The notes under the pieces: generated by a model
The model's database searches: none
What the model saw: the letters and a program-made list of their open reading frames with translations, nothing else
What the model was told of the DNA's origin: nothing
Program-made: the position numbers and the translations under genes
Assembly: GCA_964443525.1 (NCBI GenBank)
Contig: CAYUCY010000006.1
Span: 1 to 42,232 of the forward strand
Origin: CAYUCY01 sp964443525
GTDB taxonomy: Bacteria; Pseudomonadota; Alphaproteobacteria; Caedimonadales; Caedimonadaceae
Direction: 5' to 3'
Length of the DNA stretch: 42,232 bases
Shown: positions 1 to 7,823 of the stretch, one piece after another
Position numbering within the stretch: position 1 is the stretch's first letter
Layout of the letters: each line of letters opens with the position of its first letter

Positions 1-381
1 GTTCTGGACCGCCCTCCTTTAACGGTTCCACCATCCATCGGTCTTCGTCCTCCTCTCGAAAAAGGAGAAGATACTTCTTCCTATCCCCATGATCCCAAAA
101 ATGAGGCTCGAAAGGCTCTTTTTAAAAAAGAATCTCGTCCTCATACCCGCAGCGAACGTTCTCAAATCGAGAGGATGCTATTGGAACAGGCTCATTCTGA
201 AGAAACAGACAGCGGTATTCGCAGGATCGTGAACGAAGAAGCAAAGGTTAAAAACGGCTACAATGAATTTGTCCAAGATCTCCTTTTCTGGCAAAAGAAA
301 AAAAAGAAAGGGGATGTCATTAATCCCTTGGAAGAAAACAAGAAATACAATAATAAAGGGTTGCCTGGAAAAGAGGATTAA
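1..381 (+). CDS. DUF3035 family protein, C-terminal part (5' end outside the window)
   Basis: The reading frame is open from base 1 to the TAA at 379-381, so the true start lies upstream. The visible 126 residues begin with a proline-rich segment (VLDRPPLTVPPSIGLRPP) that resembles the conserved block of DUF3035 proteins, which are small, often lipid-anchored alphaproteobacterial proteins of unknown function. The rest is charged and probably disordered, ending in a lysine-rich tail. It lies 39 bases upstream of the M16 peptidase pair on the same strand, an arrangement I associate with this family, so co-transcription is likely. The lipobox or signal peptide cannot be checked because the N-terminus is missing. 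The family call rests on the short motif and the neighbours only. Confidence 0.75.
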   Translation, partial: VLDRPPLTVPPSIGLRPPLEKGEDTSSYPHDPKNEARKALFKKESRPHTRSERSQIERMLLEQAHSEETDSGIRRIVNEEAKVKNGYNEFVQDLLFWQKKKKKGDVINPLEENKKYNNKGLPGKED

Positions 382-420
382 ATCTCGATTTTCTTGCTAA
401 ACGAAAGGACTCGCTCGCGT

Positions 421-1779
421 ATGAAACGTCTTATCATTCTCTTGAATGTCTTGCTTTCTTTGATTCTAGCACCGGCTTCGGCGGGCGTTTTCGACCCGAA
501 GACTTTCACATTGTCCAACGGGCTTCAAGGTATTGTCATTGAGAATCATCGTGCTCCCCTTGTAACCCATATGGTTTGGTATAAGGTAGGCGCCATCGAT
601 GATCCTCAGCTTAAATCTGGCCTCGCCCACTTTTTAGAACACCTCATGTTTAAGGGAACCCCGGATTCTCCCGCGGGTCGAATGCTCAAAGAAGTTGAAC
701 GAATCGGAGGAAGCTTAAACGCAGCCACCTCACAAGATTTCACCTACTATTATCAAACGGTCCCGGCCGATAAGCTGGAACTCGTGATGTCTCTTGAAGC
801 AGGGCGCATGAAAGATCTACAAATTAACGATACCTATGTAGGGCCTGAAAAGAATGTTGTTTTGGAAGAACGTCGCATGAGGATTGAAAATAATCCTCTC
901 GGCCAATTTGTTGAAGCGCTCCACTCAAACTTTTATCGCCACCACCCGAAAAGAATTCCAACTATCGGATGGGAACATGAGATCAGAACCTATACGGCGG
1001 AAGATGCCCAGAATTTTTATAACACCTGGTATACACCCAACAATGCGGTTCTTGTTGTGGCAGGGGATACGACCGTAGAAGAGGTCAAAAAGCTCGCTGA
1101 AAAATACTATGGCGAGATTCCCATAAAAACTCATCCGAGCCCCGTCGAAATTAAAGAACCCTCCTCTCAACCGATCCAAGCATGTATTAAGGTGCTCACG
1201 CCGTACATCGACCACCCTTTTTTGGCGCGCCTTTATCCGTGCCCAACCTTCAGAGATCATAGCGGTAAGTACGTCAATGCCCTTGAGACTCTGAATCACA
1301 TTTTGGGACAATCCAAAACAGGGCTTCTCTATAAAGAATTTGTTGAAAAGAGACGCCTTGCAGCAGGTGTCTCGATCGAGCATGAAAGTTTTACCAGAGG
1401 TCCCTCCACCTTTACGGTGATTGCTCAGCCGACCCCGGGAACTTCCCTAAGTACGCTTGAAAAGGAGCTTTTTTCTTTTATTGAAGATTTAAAGAAAAAG
1501 GGAATCTCGCCTGAGGAAATTGCAAAAGCAAAACAACGCATGCTGGTTACCCTTGCCTACACGAAAGATCATGTTTTAAACGGAGCAACGACCCTTGCCG
1601 AGCCCGTTATTGTAGGAGGCTCAATTCGAGATGTCGAAGAATGGCCCGAGCGTCTTAAAGCCGTCACCCCGGAACTCGTCAATGAAGCTTTTAGGCTTGT
1701 TTTTGATTCCACGTATTTTGTCACAGGTCACCTTCTCCCTGAAAAGCCTGATGCTCCGGCTCAGAAAGGAACAAAATAA
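421..1779 (+). CDS. M16 family zinc peptidase, catalytic subunit
   Basis: A 452-residue exported protease of the pitrilysin/processing-peptidase (M16) family. The ATG at 421 is chosen over an in-frame TTG at 394 because it gives a clean signal peptide (MKRLIILLNV..., cleavage near ASA-G at residue 21), placing the enzyme in the periplasm or at the membrane. The inverted zinc motif HFLEH is intact at residues 70-74 (His70, Glu73, His74), and a glutamate pair at 149-150 (VVLEERR) supplies the expected third ligand about 75 residues later. The C-terminal half carries the usual second M16 domain. The stop overlaps the start of the next gene (TAATG), so the two are translationally coupled and probably form a heterodimer. 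The natural substrate is not evident from the sequence. Confidence 0.93.
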   Translation: MKRLIILLNVLLSLILAPASAGVFDPKTFTLSNGLQGIVIENHRAPLVTHMVWYKVGAIDDPQLKSGLAHFLEHLMFKGTPDSPAGRMLKEVERIGGSLNAATSQDFTYYYQTVPADKLELVMSLEAGRMKDLQINDTYVGPEKNVVLEERRMRIENNPLGQFVEALHSNFYRHHPKRIPTIGWEHEIRTYTAEDAQNFYNTWYTPNNAVLVVAGDTTVEEVKKLAEKYYGEIPIKTHPSPVEIKEPSSQPIQACIKVLTPYIDHPFLARLYPCPTFRDHSGKYVNALETLNHILGQSKTGLLYKEFVEKRRLAAGVSIEHESFTRGPSTFTVIAQPTPGTSLSTLEKELFSFIEDLKKKGISPEEIAKAKQRMLVTLAYTKDHVLNGATTLAEPVIVGGSIRDVEEWPERLKAVTPELVNEAFRLVFDSTYFVTGHLLPEKPDAPAQKGTK

Positions 1780-3092
1780 TGAAGCGTTTTTTCACTTTTC
1801 TATTCCTCTTCTCTCTGACTTTCCATCCTTTAAATCTCCATGCGATCGTAAAGATCGAAGAGACCGTCAGCAAAAAAGGAATCAAAGCTTGGTTTGTTGA
1901 GGACAAAAACACAGACGTTATCGCCATCAACGGCAGTTTTCGCGCAGGATCAGCTTATGACCCTCCCGGGAAGGAAGGCATCGTTGCCATATTGACCCGA
2001 TTGATTGATGAAGGTGCAGGCGACTATGATGATCAAATCCTTCATGAAAAAATGCAAGACCTAGGCATTTCCATCGGATTTTCGGCCACCCAAGATCGCC
2101 TTCTTTTCTCTCTTAAGACCACAAGAGAGCATAAAGATGAAGCGTTCAAGATGCTGAAATGGATGTTGACCAGGCCCCGGTGGACCGAAGAGATCTTTCG
2201 AAGTCAGCAACAAAGACACCTGGTTACGGTTGCAAACAAGGAAAAAAGTGCAGGTTTTATAGCTCAGCAAACCTTTCTTGAAGTGATGTTTAAAGGTCAT
2301 CCTTATGCTAGACGCGTTGACGGTTCTTTAAAATCCGTCGCCTCCATTAAATCCGATGATATAAAAGCTTTTCAGAAGAAAGCTCTGACCCGGGATGGCC
2401 TCCTGGTAGGTGTTTGCGGTCACTTAAGTGGAGAAGAAGCAGCGGAGATGTTGGATGACGTCTTCGGTGACCTTCCTTTCAAATCTCCTTTTCCTCCTCT
2501 CTCGAAGCCTGAACTTCCTCAAAAAGGCATCATAAAACATGTAGAAGCCCCTTACCCCCAAAGCACAGCTATTTTCGGACAAAAAGGGATTCCCCACTCG
2601 GATGACCGTTTTATCATGCTTGCCCTCATCAATCACATTTTCGGGGAAAGCTCCGTCTCACGGCTCATGACAGAAGTCAGAGAGAAACGAGGACTCGTCT
2701 ACAGTATTTCCGTAGGGCTGGATTTCTTTACCATGCAACCCCTTTTCAGTGGGTCATTAGGAAGCGAAAACGCAAGTGTCATGAATGCGATCGAGTTAGT
2801 CAAAGCCGAATGGGAAAAGCTTCAAAAGCATGGCCTCACGCAAGAGGAGCTTGAAGAAGCAAAAAGTCATGTTCTGGGTGCCTACACGATGAATTTCGTC
2901 TCTTCCCCGAATATTGCGTCTTTGGCTCATCTCTATCAACTTTATGAGATGCCTCGGAATTACATTCAAATTCGTGAAGAGAAAATTAAAGCAGTAACCT
3001 TGCCCATGATCAACGACTTTGCAAAGTCCTTTTTTACCCCCGAAACCCTCGTTTTTGTTGTTGTCGGTAAAGAGACGCCGCACGTGAAATAA
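1779..3092 (+). CDS. M16 family peptidase-like protein, non-catalytic partner
   Basis: A 437-residue M16-fold protein with a signal peptide (MKRFFTFLFLFSLTFHPLNLHA). At the place where the zinc motif should lie, the sequence reads ILTRLIDEGAGDYDD, so neither the histidines nor the catalytic glutamate of HXXEH are present and the protein cannot be an active metallopeptidase by itself. The C-terminal domain has the family's R/Y region (EVREKRGLVYSISVGLDF). Paired active and inactive M16 proteins are common in bacteria, and the one-base TAATG overlap with the upstream catalytic gene supports a complex. It is expected in the periplasm. Confidence 0.92.
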   Translation: MKRFFTFLFLFSLTFHPLNLHAIVKIEETVSKKGIKAWFVEDKNTDVIAINGSFRAGSAYDPPGKEGIVAILTRLIDEGAGDYDDQILHEKMQDLGISIGFSATQDRLLFSLKTTREHKDEAFKMLKWMLTRPRWTEEIFRSQQQRHLVTVANKEKSAGFIAQQTFLEVMFKGHPYARRVDGSLKSVASIKSDDIKAFQKKALTRDGLLVGVCGHLSGEEAAEMLDDVFGDLPFKSPFPPLSKPELPQKGIIKHVEAPYPQSTAIFGQKGIPHSDDRFIMLALINHIFGESSVSRLMTEVREKRGLVYSISVGLDFFTMQPLFSGSLGSENASVMNAIELVKAEWEKLQKHGLTQEELEEAKSHVLGAYTMNFVSSPNIASLAHLYQLYEMPRNYIQIREEKIKAVTLPMINDFAKSFFTPETLVFVVVGKETPHVK

Positions 3093-3109
3093 GAACTCAG
3101 GAGACCTCG

Positions 3110-3631
3110 ATGAACCTTAAATTAGCCTCTACTTTTCTTCTTCTTTCCGCTCCCCTTTGGGGCGCCTCTGAAATGCCTAAAGCTCTGGGAACGTTCGGGG
3201 CCTGGAAAGCCTATGAAATGGGCAAGGGAAAGGAAAAAACCTGTTACATGGTGGGGGTCCCTGAAAAAAGCGAAGGAAAATATTCAAAAAGAGGTTCTGT
3301 TTACGCAATGATTACTCACCGCCCGGGCCTTCAAAGCTTCGATGTTTTCAGCTTTCATGCAGGCTATCCTTTTGGTGACGGACAGGAAGTTCTTCTTCAT
3401 TTGAGTGGAAAAGAAAAAAAGGATGTAACGCTCTTCACCCAACAAGATGTGGCCTGGGGCCGAACCTTGGAGGATGATAAGACAATTGCAACTTATCTAA
3501 CCCGTAAATGCGATAAATTGATTGTCGACGGAAAATCAGCCAAGGGAACACCAACCAAAGATATTTTTTCTCTGGCAGGATCCATGAAGGCTTATCAAGC
3601 CATCTGCAAAGCCTGTGGTGTTAAAGGGTAA
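3110..3631 (+). CDS. IalB-family (invasion-associated locus B) exported protein
   Basis: A 173-residue protein with a signal peptide (MNLKLASTFLLLSAPLWGA). The mature part has the IalB-like order: a tryptophan early (FGAWKAYEM), a cysteine-containing strand (KTCYMVGVPEKSEG), a strand with paired aromatic residues (MITHRPG), and a C-terminal helix with cysteines (YQAICKACGV). IalB proteins are periplasmic or envelope proteins of Alphaproteobacteria, first linked to erythrocyte invasion in Bartonella, but many free-living species have them, so the name does not prove virulence. A good Shine-Dalgarno (CAGGAGACCTCG) precedes the ATG. It starts 17 bases after the M16 pair and is likely in the same operon. 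No clear terminator follows it. Confidence 0.8.
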   Translation: MNLKLASTFLLLSAPLWGASEMPKALGTFGAWKAYEMGKGKEKTCYMVGVPEKSEGKYSKRGSVYAMITHRPGLQSFDVFSFHAGYPFGDGQEVLLHLSGKEKKDVTLFTQQDVAWGRTLEDDKTIATYLTRKCDKLIVDGKSAKGTPTKDIFSLAGSMKAYQAICKACGVKG

Positions 3632-3650
3632 GAACGGGGACGTCTTATCG

Positions 3651-3854
3651 CTATCCGATCAATTCACCTTTGATCCCAAGCTCAGGTAACTCAAGAAATT
3701 CATCCATGATAGTTAGCATGATCTTGACCGATTCAGGGCTTTCGCTTTTCTGATTGTTATTATAATAAGTACAATTTTTCATTACGATGGGCCCGTATTT
3801 TGGTCCTGGTTGCGGTTCTGCCTTGAATCCTTCAGAAGCCAATGCTTTTTGCAC
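3651..3854 (-). CDS. Small orphan ORF, possibly a gene remnant
   Basis: An open frame of 67 codons from a GTG. The protein ends in an acidic helical stretch (IMLTIMDEFLELPELGIKGE) and includes KYGPIVMKNCTYYNNN. I do not recognise a family. The frame stays open upstream to about 3926 without an ATG, through very AT-rich sequence, and no Shine-Dalgarno precedes the GTG. This is what the 3' end of a gene that lost its start would look like, but a real small gene with an unusual start cannot be excluded. It fills most of the 314-base gap between the IalB gene and valS, where I see nothing else. Confidence 0.3.
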   Translation of the reverse strand: MQKALASEGFKAEPQPGPKYGPIVMKNCTYYNNNQKSESPESVKIMLTIMDEFLELPELGIKGELIG

Positions 3855-3945
3855 ACCAAATGTCTCATAAATATATAATGTATTGTTACGAAATTGTATT
3901 ATAATAAAATTGAATTTTACCTCTATTCATGATTTTTAAATAAAC

Positions 3946-6600
3946 TCAAGAGACCCCCTGAAGGGCGCGTTTTGTCTTTTCCCGAGCATCTTTCATTTCC
4001 TCAAGGCGTGTGCGATTTTTTGCAACGATCTCCTCGGGAGCTCGAGATATAAACTCTTCATTGGAGAGTTTTTTCTCAAGCCCTTTAATTTCTCCTTCCA
4101 ACTCTTGAAGGAATTTTTGAAGACGCTGTCTTTCGGCCTCCAGATCAATCACATCCCCCAAAGGTAACCAAAAAGAAGCCCCTTTAAGAACAACCTGGGC
4201 GGCCCCTTGAAGAGACGGGGTCTCCTCGAGATCGATTCCGTCAAGACGCGCCAGCCGTTTAATAATCGGACCAAAAGCCTCTAAGCGATTTCGAACACTC
4301 TCATCGACCTCTTTCACTTTCAAGGATACCCAAGCCCCTGGCGGCACGTTCAAATCCGAGCGCACACCTCTGACCGTCGTAATGAGCTGAATGACCCATT
4401 CCATGTCCGTCTTAACGTCCTTATCCACGACTCTTGATACTTCCTGTCCCTGAAACGGCCAACGACCGTTCATGATAAGACCGGCTCTTCCTCCCGCCAG
4501 ATGCTGCCAAAGCTCTTCCGTCATAAAGGGCATGAAAGGATGCAGAAGATGACACAGTTCGCCTAAAACCCAGGCTGCGGTGGCTCTTGTTTCAAATTTT
4601 ATGCTGTCAACATCGGATGTTAAAAGAGGTTTTGCAAACTCAACATACCAATCGCAGAAGCGAGCCCAAATCCCCTGATAAATGAGGGAGGCGGCCTCGT
4701 CAAACCGATAAGCCTCAAGAGCTTCTTCCATGGCTTGGGATAGCTCGGCAAGAGCACCTATTATCCACTTGTTTACAGGATTTTTAACCGCCAGGGGATC
4801 AAAGTCTTCTACATAAACACAACCGTTGAGCTCGCAAAAACGGGCCGCATTCCAGAGCTTGGTTGCGAAGTTTCGGTAGCCCTCCACGATCGAACCCGAA
4901 AAGTTAATGTCGCGCCCCGGTGCCGAAAGAGCCGCTAACGTAAAACGCAACGCATCTGCCCCGTACTTGTCGGTCATCACAAGAGGATCAATTACGTTCC
5001 CTTTGGTTTTCGACATTTTCTGGCCTTTCTCATCCCTCACAAGGGCGTGAAGGTAGACCGTCTCAAAAGGAACGTCCTTCATAAAATAAAGACCCATCAT
5101 CATCATACGTGCAACCCAGAAAAACAGGATGTCCGTTCCCGTCACAAGCACGGAAGTCGGGTAATAACGGGCAAGCTCAGGCGTCTCCTCCGGCCATCCG
5201 AGCGTTGAAAAAGGCCAGAGAGCAGATGAAAACCAAGTATCGAGGACGTCAAGATCCCGTCTCAAGGTTACGTCATGCCCGTAATGGACCTTTGCCTGGG
5301 CAAGGGCTTCTTCTTCGGCCATTGCAACGAAAAGATGCTGATCGGGGCCATACCACGCCGGGATCTGATGCCCCCACCAGAGTTGGCGAGAGATACACCA
5401 AGGTTGAATATGGGTAAGCCAGTGATCATAAACTGCCTTGTGATGTTCGGGAAACAAACGCGTTCGACCGTCTTCAACAACCTCGAGAGCTTCCTTTGCC
5501 AACACAGCCGCATCCACAAACCATTGATCCGTCAGAAGAGGCTCCAACACAACGCCGGACCGCTCGCCGTAAGGAATCATGTGGACGGTTTCCTCTACCC
5601 TTTCAAGCAGATCCAAAGCCTCCATTGCTTCAATAACTTTTTTTCGCGCCTCAAATCGATCCAACCCTTGAAAGGCGGGCGGCGCATTTTCATTCATCCG
5701 CGCATCCTGATCAATAACCGAAATACGCTCAAGCTTGTGACGATTCCCGACCTCAAAATCGTTAAAGTCATGGGCAGGCGTAATCTTGACAGCACCGGTT
5801 CCCTTTTCGGGATCGGAATACGTGTCAGCTACGATCGGAATGCGTCTTTCTATGAAAGGCAAAAGAACATGCTGACCGATCAAGTGTTGATAACGCTCGT
5901 CCTCGGGGTGAACGGCAACGGCGGTATCGCCGAACATAGTTTCGGGACGTGTCGTTGCAATCGTGATATAGTCATTTTCTTTGCCGGCAATGGGGTATTT
6001 AAAATACCAGAGCTTGCCCTTGGTCTCTTCATTCTTAACTTCCAGATCGGAGACGGCTGTTTGAAGCTTCGGATCCCAGTTTACCAGTCTCTTGTCCCGA
6101 TAAATTAGCCCCTTATGATAAAGGTCCACAAAAACTTTTCTAACCGCAAGACTTAAGCCTTCATCCAAGGTAAAGCGCGCGCGGCCCCAATCAGCAGATA
6201 CACCTAGTCTTCTTTGCTGGGTAACAATTGTGCCACCCGATTTTTCTTTCCAAGCCCAGATATGCTCAAGAAATTTTTCCCGACCGATCTCTTGCCGTCT
6301 CACCCCTTGTTTTTCTAACTCCCGTTCCACAACCATTTGAGTTGCGATGCCTGCATGATCCGTCCCCGGTTGATACAGAACGTCATATCCTTGCATTCTT
6401 TTATAGCGACATAAAATATCTTGAATCGTATACGTCAAGGCATGTCCCATATGAAGGCTTCCCGTCACATTGGGAGGCGGCATCATAAGGGCAAAAGGCT
6501 TTCGGTCCTGATGTCGACCTGCTTCAAAAACACCTGCTTTTTCCCATGCCTCATAGTGTTTATCTTCGATATCTTTCGGTGTATAAGTTTTCTCTAGCAT
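3946..6600 (-). CDS. valS: Valine--tRNA ligase
   Basis: An 884-residue class Ia aminoacyl-tRNA synthetase that charges tRNA-Val in the cytoplasm. The ATG at 6598-6600 gives the usual start (MLEKTYTPKDIEDKHYEAWE). The frame is open further upstream, but that extension overlaps crcB and does not look like ValS. Visible signatures are PPPNVTGSLHMGHAL (HIGH box as HMGH, residues 50-53), GTDHAGIATQMVVE, the editing-domain segment TTRPETMFGDTAVAV, and GQKMSKTKGNVIDPL, the KMSKS-type loop with threonine in the last variable position. The C-terminal 65 residues form the heptad-rich coiled coil typical of ValS. It is the last gene of the PIMT-TolC-PopZ-CrcB-ValS run. Confidence 0.98.
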   Translation of the reverse strand: MLEKTYTPKDIEDKHYEAWEKAGVFEAGRHQDRKPFALMMPPPNVTGSLHMGHALTYTIQDILCRYKRMQGYDVLYQPGTDHAGIATQMVVERELEKQGVRRQEIGREKFLEHIWAWKEKSGGTIVTQQRRLGVSADWGRARFTLDEGLSLAVRKVFVDLYHKGLIYRDKRLVNWDPKLQTAVSDLEVKNEETKGKLWYFKYPIAGKENDYITIATTRPETMFGDTAVAVHPEDERYQHLIGQHVLLPFIERRIPIVADTYSDPEKGTGAVKITPAHDFNDFEVGNRHKLERISVIDQDARMNENAPPAFQGLDRFEARKKVIEAMEALDLLERVEETVHMIPYGERSGVVLEPLLTDQWFVDAAVLAKEALEVVEDGRTRLFPEHHKAVYDHWLTHIQPWCISRQLWWGHQIPAWYGPDQHLFVAMAEEEALAQAKVHYGHDVTLRRDLDVLDTWFSSALWPFSTLGWPEETPELARYYPTSVLVTGTDILFFWVARMMMMGLYFMKDVPFETVYLHALVRDEKGQKMSKTKGNVIDPLVMTDKYGADALRFTLAALSAPGRDINFSGSIVEGYRNFATKLWNAARFCELNGCVYVEDFDPLAVKNPVNKWIIGALAELSQAMEEALEAYRFDEAASLIYQGIWARFCDWYVEFAKPLLTSDVDSIKFETRATAAWVLGELCHLLHPFMPFMTEELWQHLAGGRAGLIMNGRWPFQGQEVSRVVDKDVKTDMEWVIQLITTVRGVRSDLNVPPGAWVSLKVKEVDESVRNRLEAFGPIIKRLARLDGIDLEETPSLQGAAQVVLKGASFWLPLGDVIDLEAERQRLQKFLQELEGEIKGLEKKLSNEEFISRAPEEIVAKNRTRLEEMKDAREKTKRALQGVS

Positions 6601-6679
6601 TTTTAAGTCAAAAATCCTGTGATAATGACTCAAAAAGTAGCTCGAGTTCAAGGCAAGTGTAAAGGGAAAAAGACGTTCT

Positions 6680-7063
6680 TCAACCGAGGAAGAAAATCCG
6701 GACAAGGCGGGCTCCTCCCAGGAAAACAAAAATGGACCCGATAACAGAGACAAGAGCATAAAAAAGCGCCCATCCCCAAAGACCCCGCTCCTGTAACAAG
6801 ACGAACTCAAAGGAAAAAGCAGAAAATGTTGTAAATCCACCCAACAGGCCCGTCGTCAAAAAACTTTGCCAGTGTTCGCCGGGTTGCCATTTAAGAGCAA
6901 AGGCTTCGGTCAAAACTCCCATCAGAAAACAACCCGTCAAGTTAATGACTAAAATCGCGAGGGGGACCCCGTCTCCCAACGTCACACTCAAGAATCGCGC
7001 CAAAACGGCTCTCAGAGTCGCACCGCATGCACCGCCCGCAGCAATCATGAGAAGGGTTTGCAT
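6680..7063 (-). CDS. crcB: CrcB/Fluc-type fluoride ion channel
   Basis: A 127-residue membrane protein with four hydrophobic segments, the normal size for a Fluc subunit that dimerises to export fluoride. Family motifs are present: GGACGATLRAVLAR near the N-terminus, the polar asparagine helix (VINLTGCFLMG) and the phenylalanine/serine-rich helix (LLGGFTTFSAFSFE) that line the pore. The start is set at the ATG 7061-7063 (MQTLLMIAAGG); an upstream extension inside the popZ end adds a charged stretch that the family lacks. It follows the PopZ stop by 10 bases, so it is in the operon. No fluoride riboswitch is seen, and none is expected in this internal position. Confidence 0.93.
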   Translation of the reverse strand: MQTLLMIAAGGACGATLRAVLARFLSVTLGDGVPLAILVINLTGCFLMGVLTEAFALKWQPGEHWQSFLTTGLLGGFTTFSAFSFEFVLLQERGLWGWALFYALVSVIGSIFVFLGGARLVRIFFLG

Positions 7064-7073
7064 CCGGAAAAGA

Positions 7074-7823
7074 CTACTTCTCGCCGCTTTGTTTGAGCAT
7101 CTTTTCAATCTGCTCGGTGACAATCCATTTAACGAGGGAAGGCAGGTGCATATCGAGCCACTCTTTCAACATCGGTTTTAGAAGTTCCCGCATCAGCCCT
7201 TCAACGGTATGCTCGCCGATCTTGCCCGGATTCTGAAAGACCTCCTTTTGAACCAGTTTTCTAGTAATCTCGGACAAGTCTGCAAGGGCTTCCGATGACT
7301 CCTTTATCGTTTCTTCCGACAATAAACTCTCAATCTCTTGGGAAGAATCGGCTTGTGCAACCTCTGTTTCTTCCGTCACGATCTCGGCGTTTTCACCTTC
7401 TTCGAAAACTTCTGATGTTTTTTTCTCAGAGGAGATCGATATTTCTTCCGTCACTACCTCTTCTAAGATTTCTTCAACAGACTCTATTGCCTCAACTGCA
7501 GACACTTTAATAGGATCTTGAAGCTTCTGTTTTGCGGCTGTCATACCCGTCTCCTTTTGGCTGCCATCCCCTTGATCCACAATGGTTCCATCTTCCTTAA
7601 TTTCTCGGGTGAGAGTCAAAACTTCCTCTTCTTTTCCGCTTTTCTGAACTGTATTAAAAGAGGAAGACTTGAAGGAAGATGCTTCGGCTTTAGAGGCAGC
7701 CGGCGTTTTTTCATCCTCTATATCCTCCTCGATGATCTGACGGATGGAGGACAAAATGTCCTCCATTTCCTTTTCATTTCGAGCCTTCAACCCCTCAGGA
7801 GCGGTAGATGGTTCCGCCGTCAT
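7074..7823 (-). CDS. popZ: PopZ-like polar organising protein (DUF2497)
   Basis: A 249-residue protein with the three-part layout of PopZ: an N-terminal helix (EMEDILSSIRQIIEED, residues about 18-34), a long acidic, low-complexity middle (rich in Glu, Ser, Thr and Val, about 35-190), and a conserved C-terminal helical block (LMRELLKPMLKEWLDMHLP, then LVKWIVTEQIEKML). In Caulobacter, PopZ forms polar condensates that anchor the chromosome origin through ParB; the same job is inferred here. The start overlaps the TolC stop by 4 bases (ATGA-type coupling). The TolC-PopZ-ValS order is a familiar alphaproteobacterial arrangement, here with CrcB added. Confidence 0.88.
   Translation of the reverse strand: MTAEPSTAPEGLKARNEKEMEDILSSIRQIIEEDIEDEKTPAASKAEASSFKSSSFNTVQKSGKEEEVLTLTREIKEDGTIVDQGDGSQKETGMTAAKQKLQDPIKVSAVEAIESVEEILEEVVTEEISISSEKKTSEVFEEGENAEIVTEETEVAQADSSQEIESLLSEETIKESSEALADLSEITRKLVQKEVFQNPGKIGEHTVEGLMRELLKPMLKEWLDMHLPSLVKWIVTEQIEKMLKQSGEK

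Noticed and set aside
925..1383. 152-codon frame on the minus strand inside the catalytic M16 gene
   Set aside because: It lies fully antisense to a gene with a complete zinc motif and has no recognisable features or ribosome-binding site.
5275..6108. 277-codon plus-strand frame inside valS
   Set aside because: Antisense shadow of a highly conserved synthetase; the translated sequence shows no domain.
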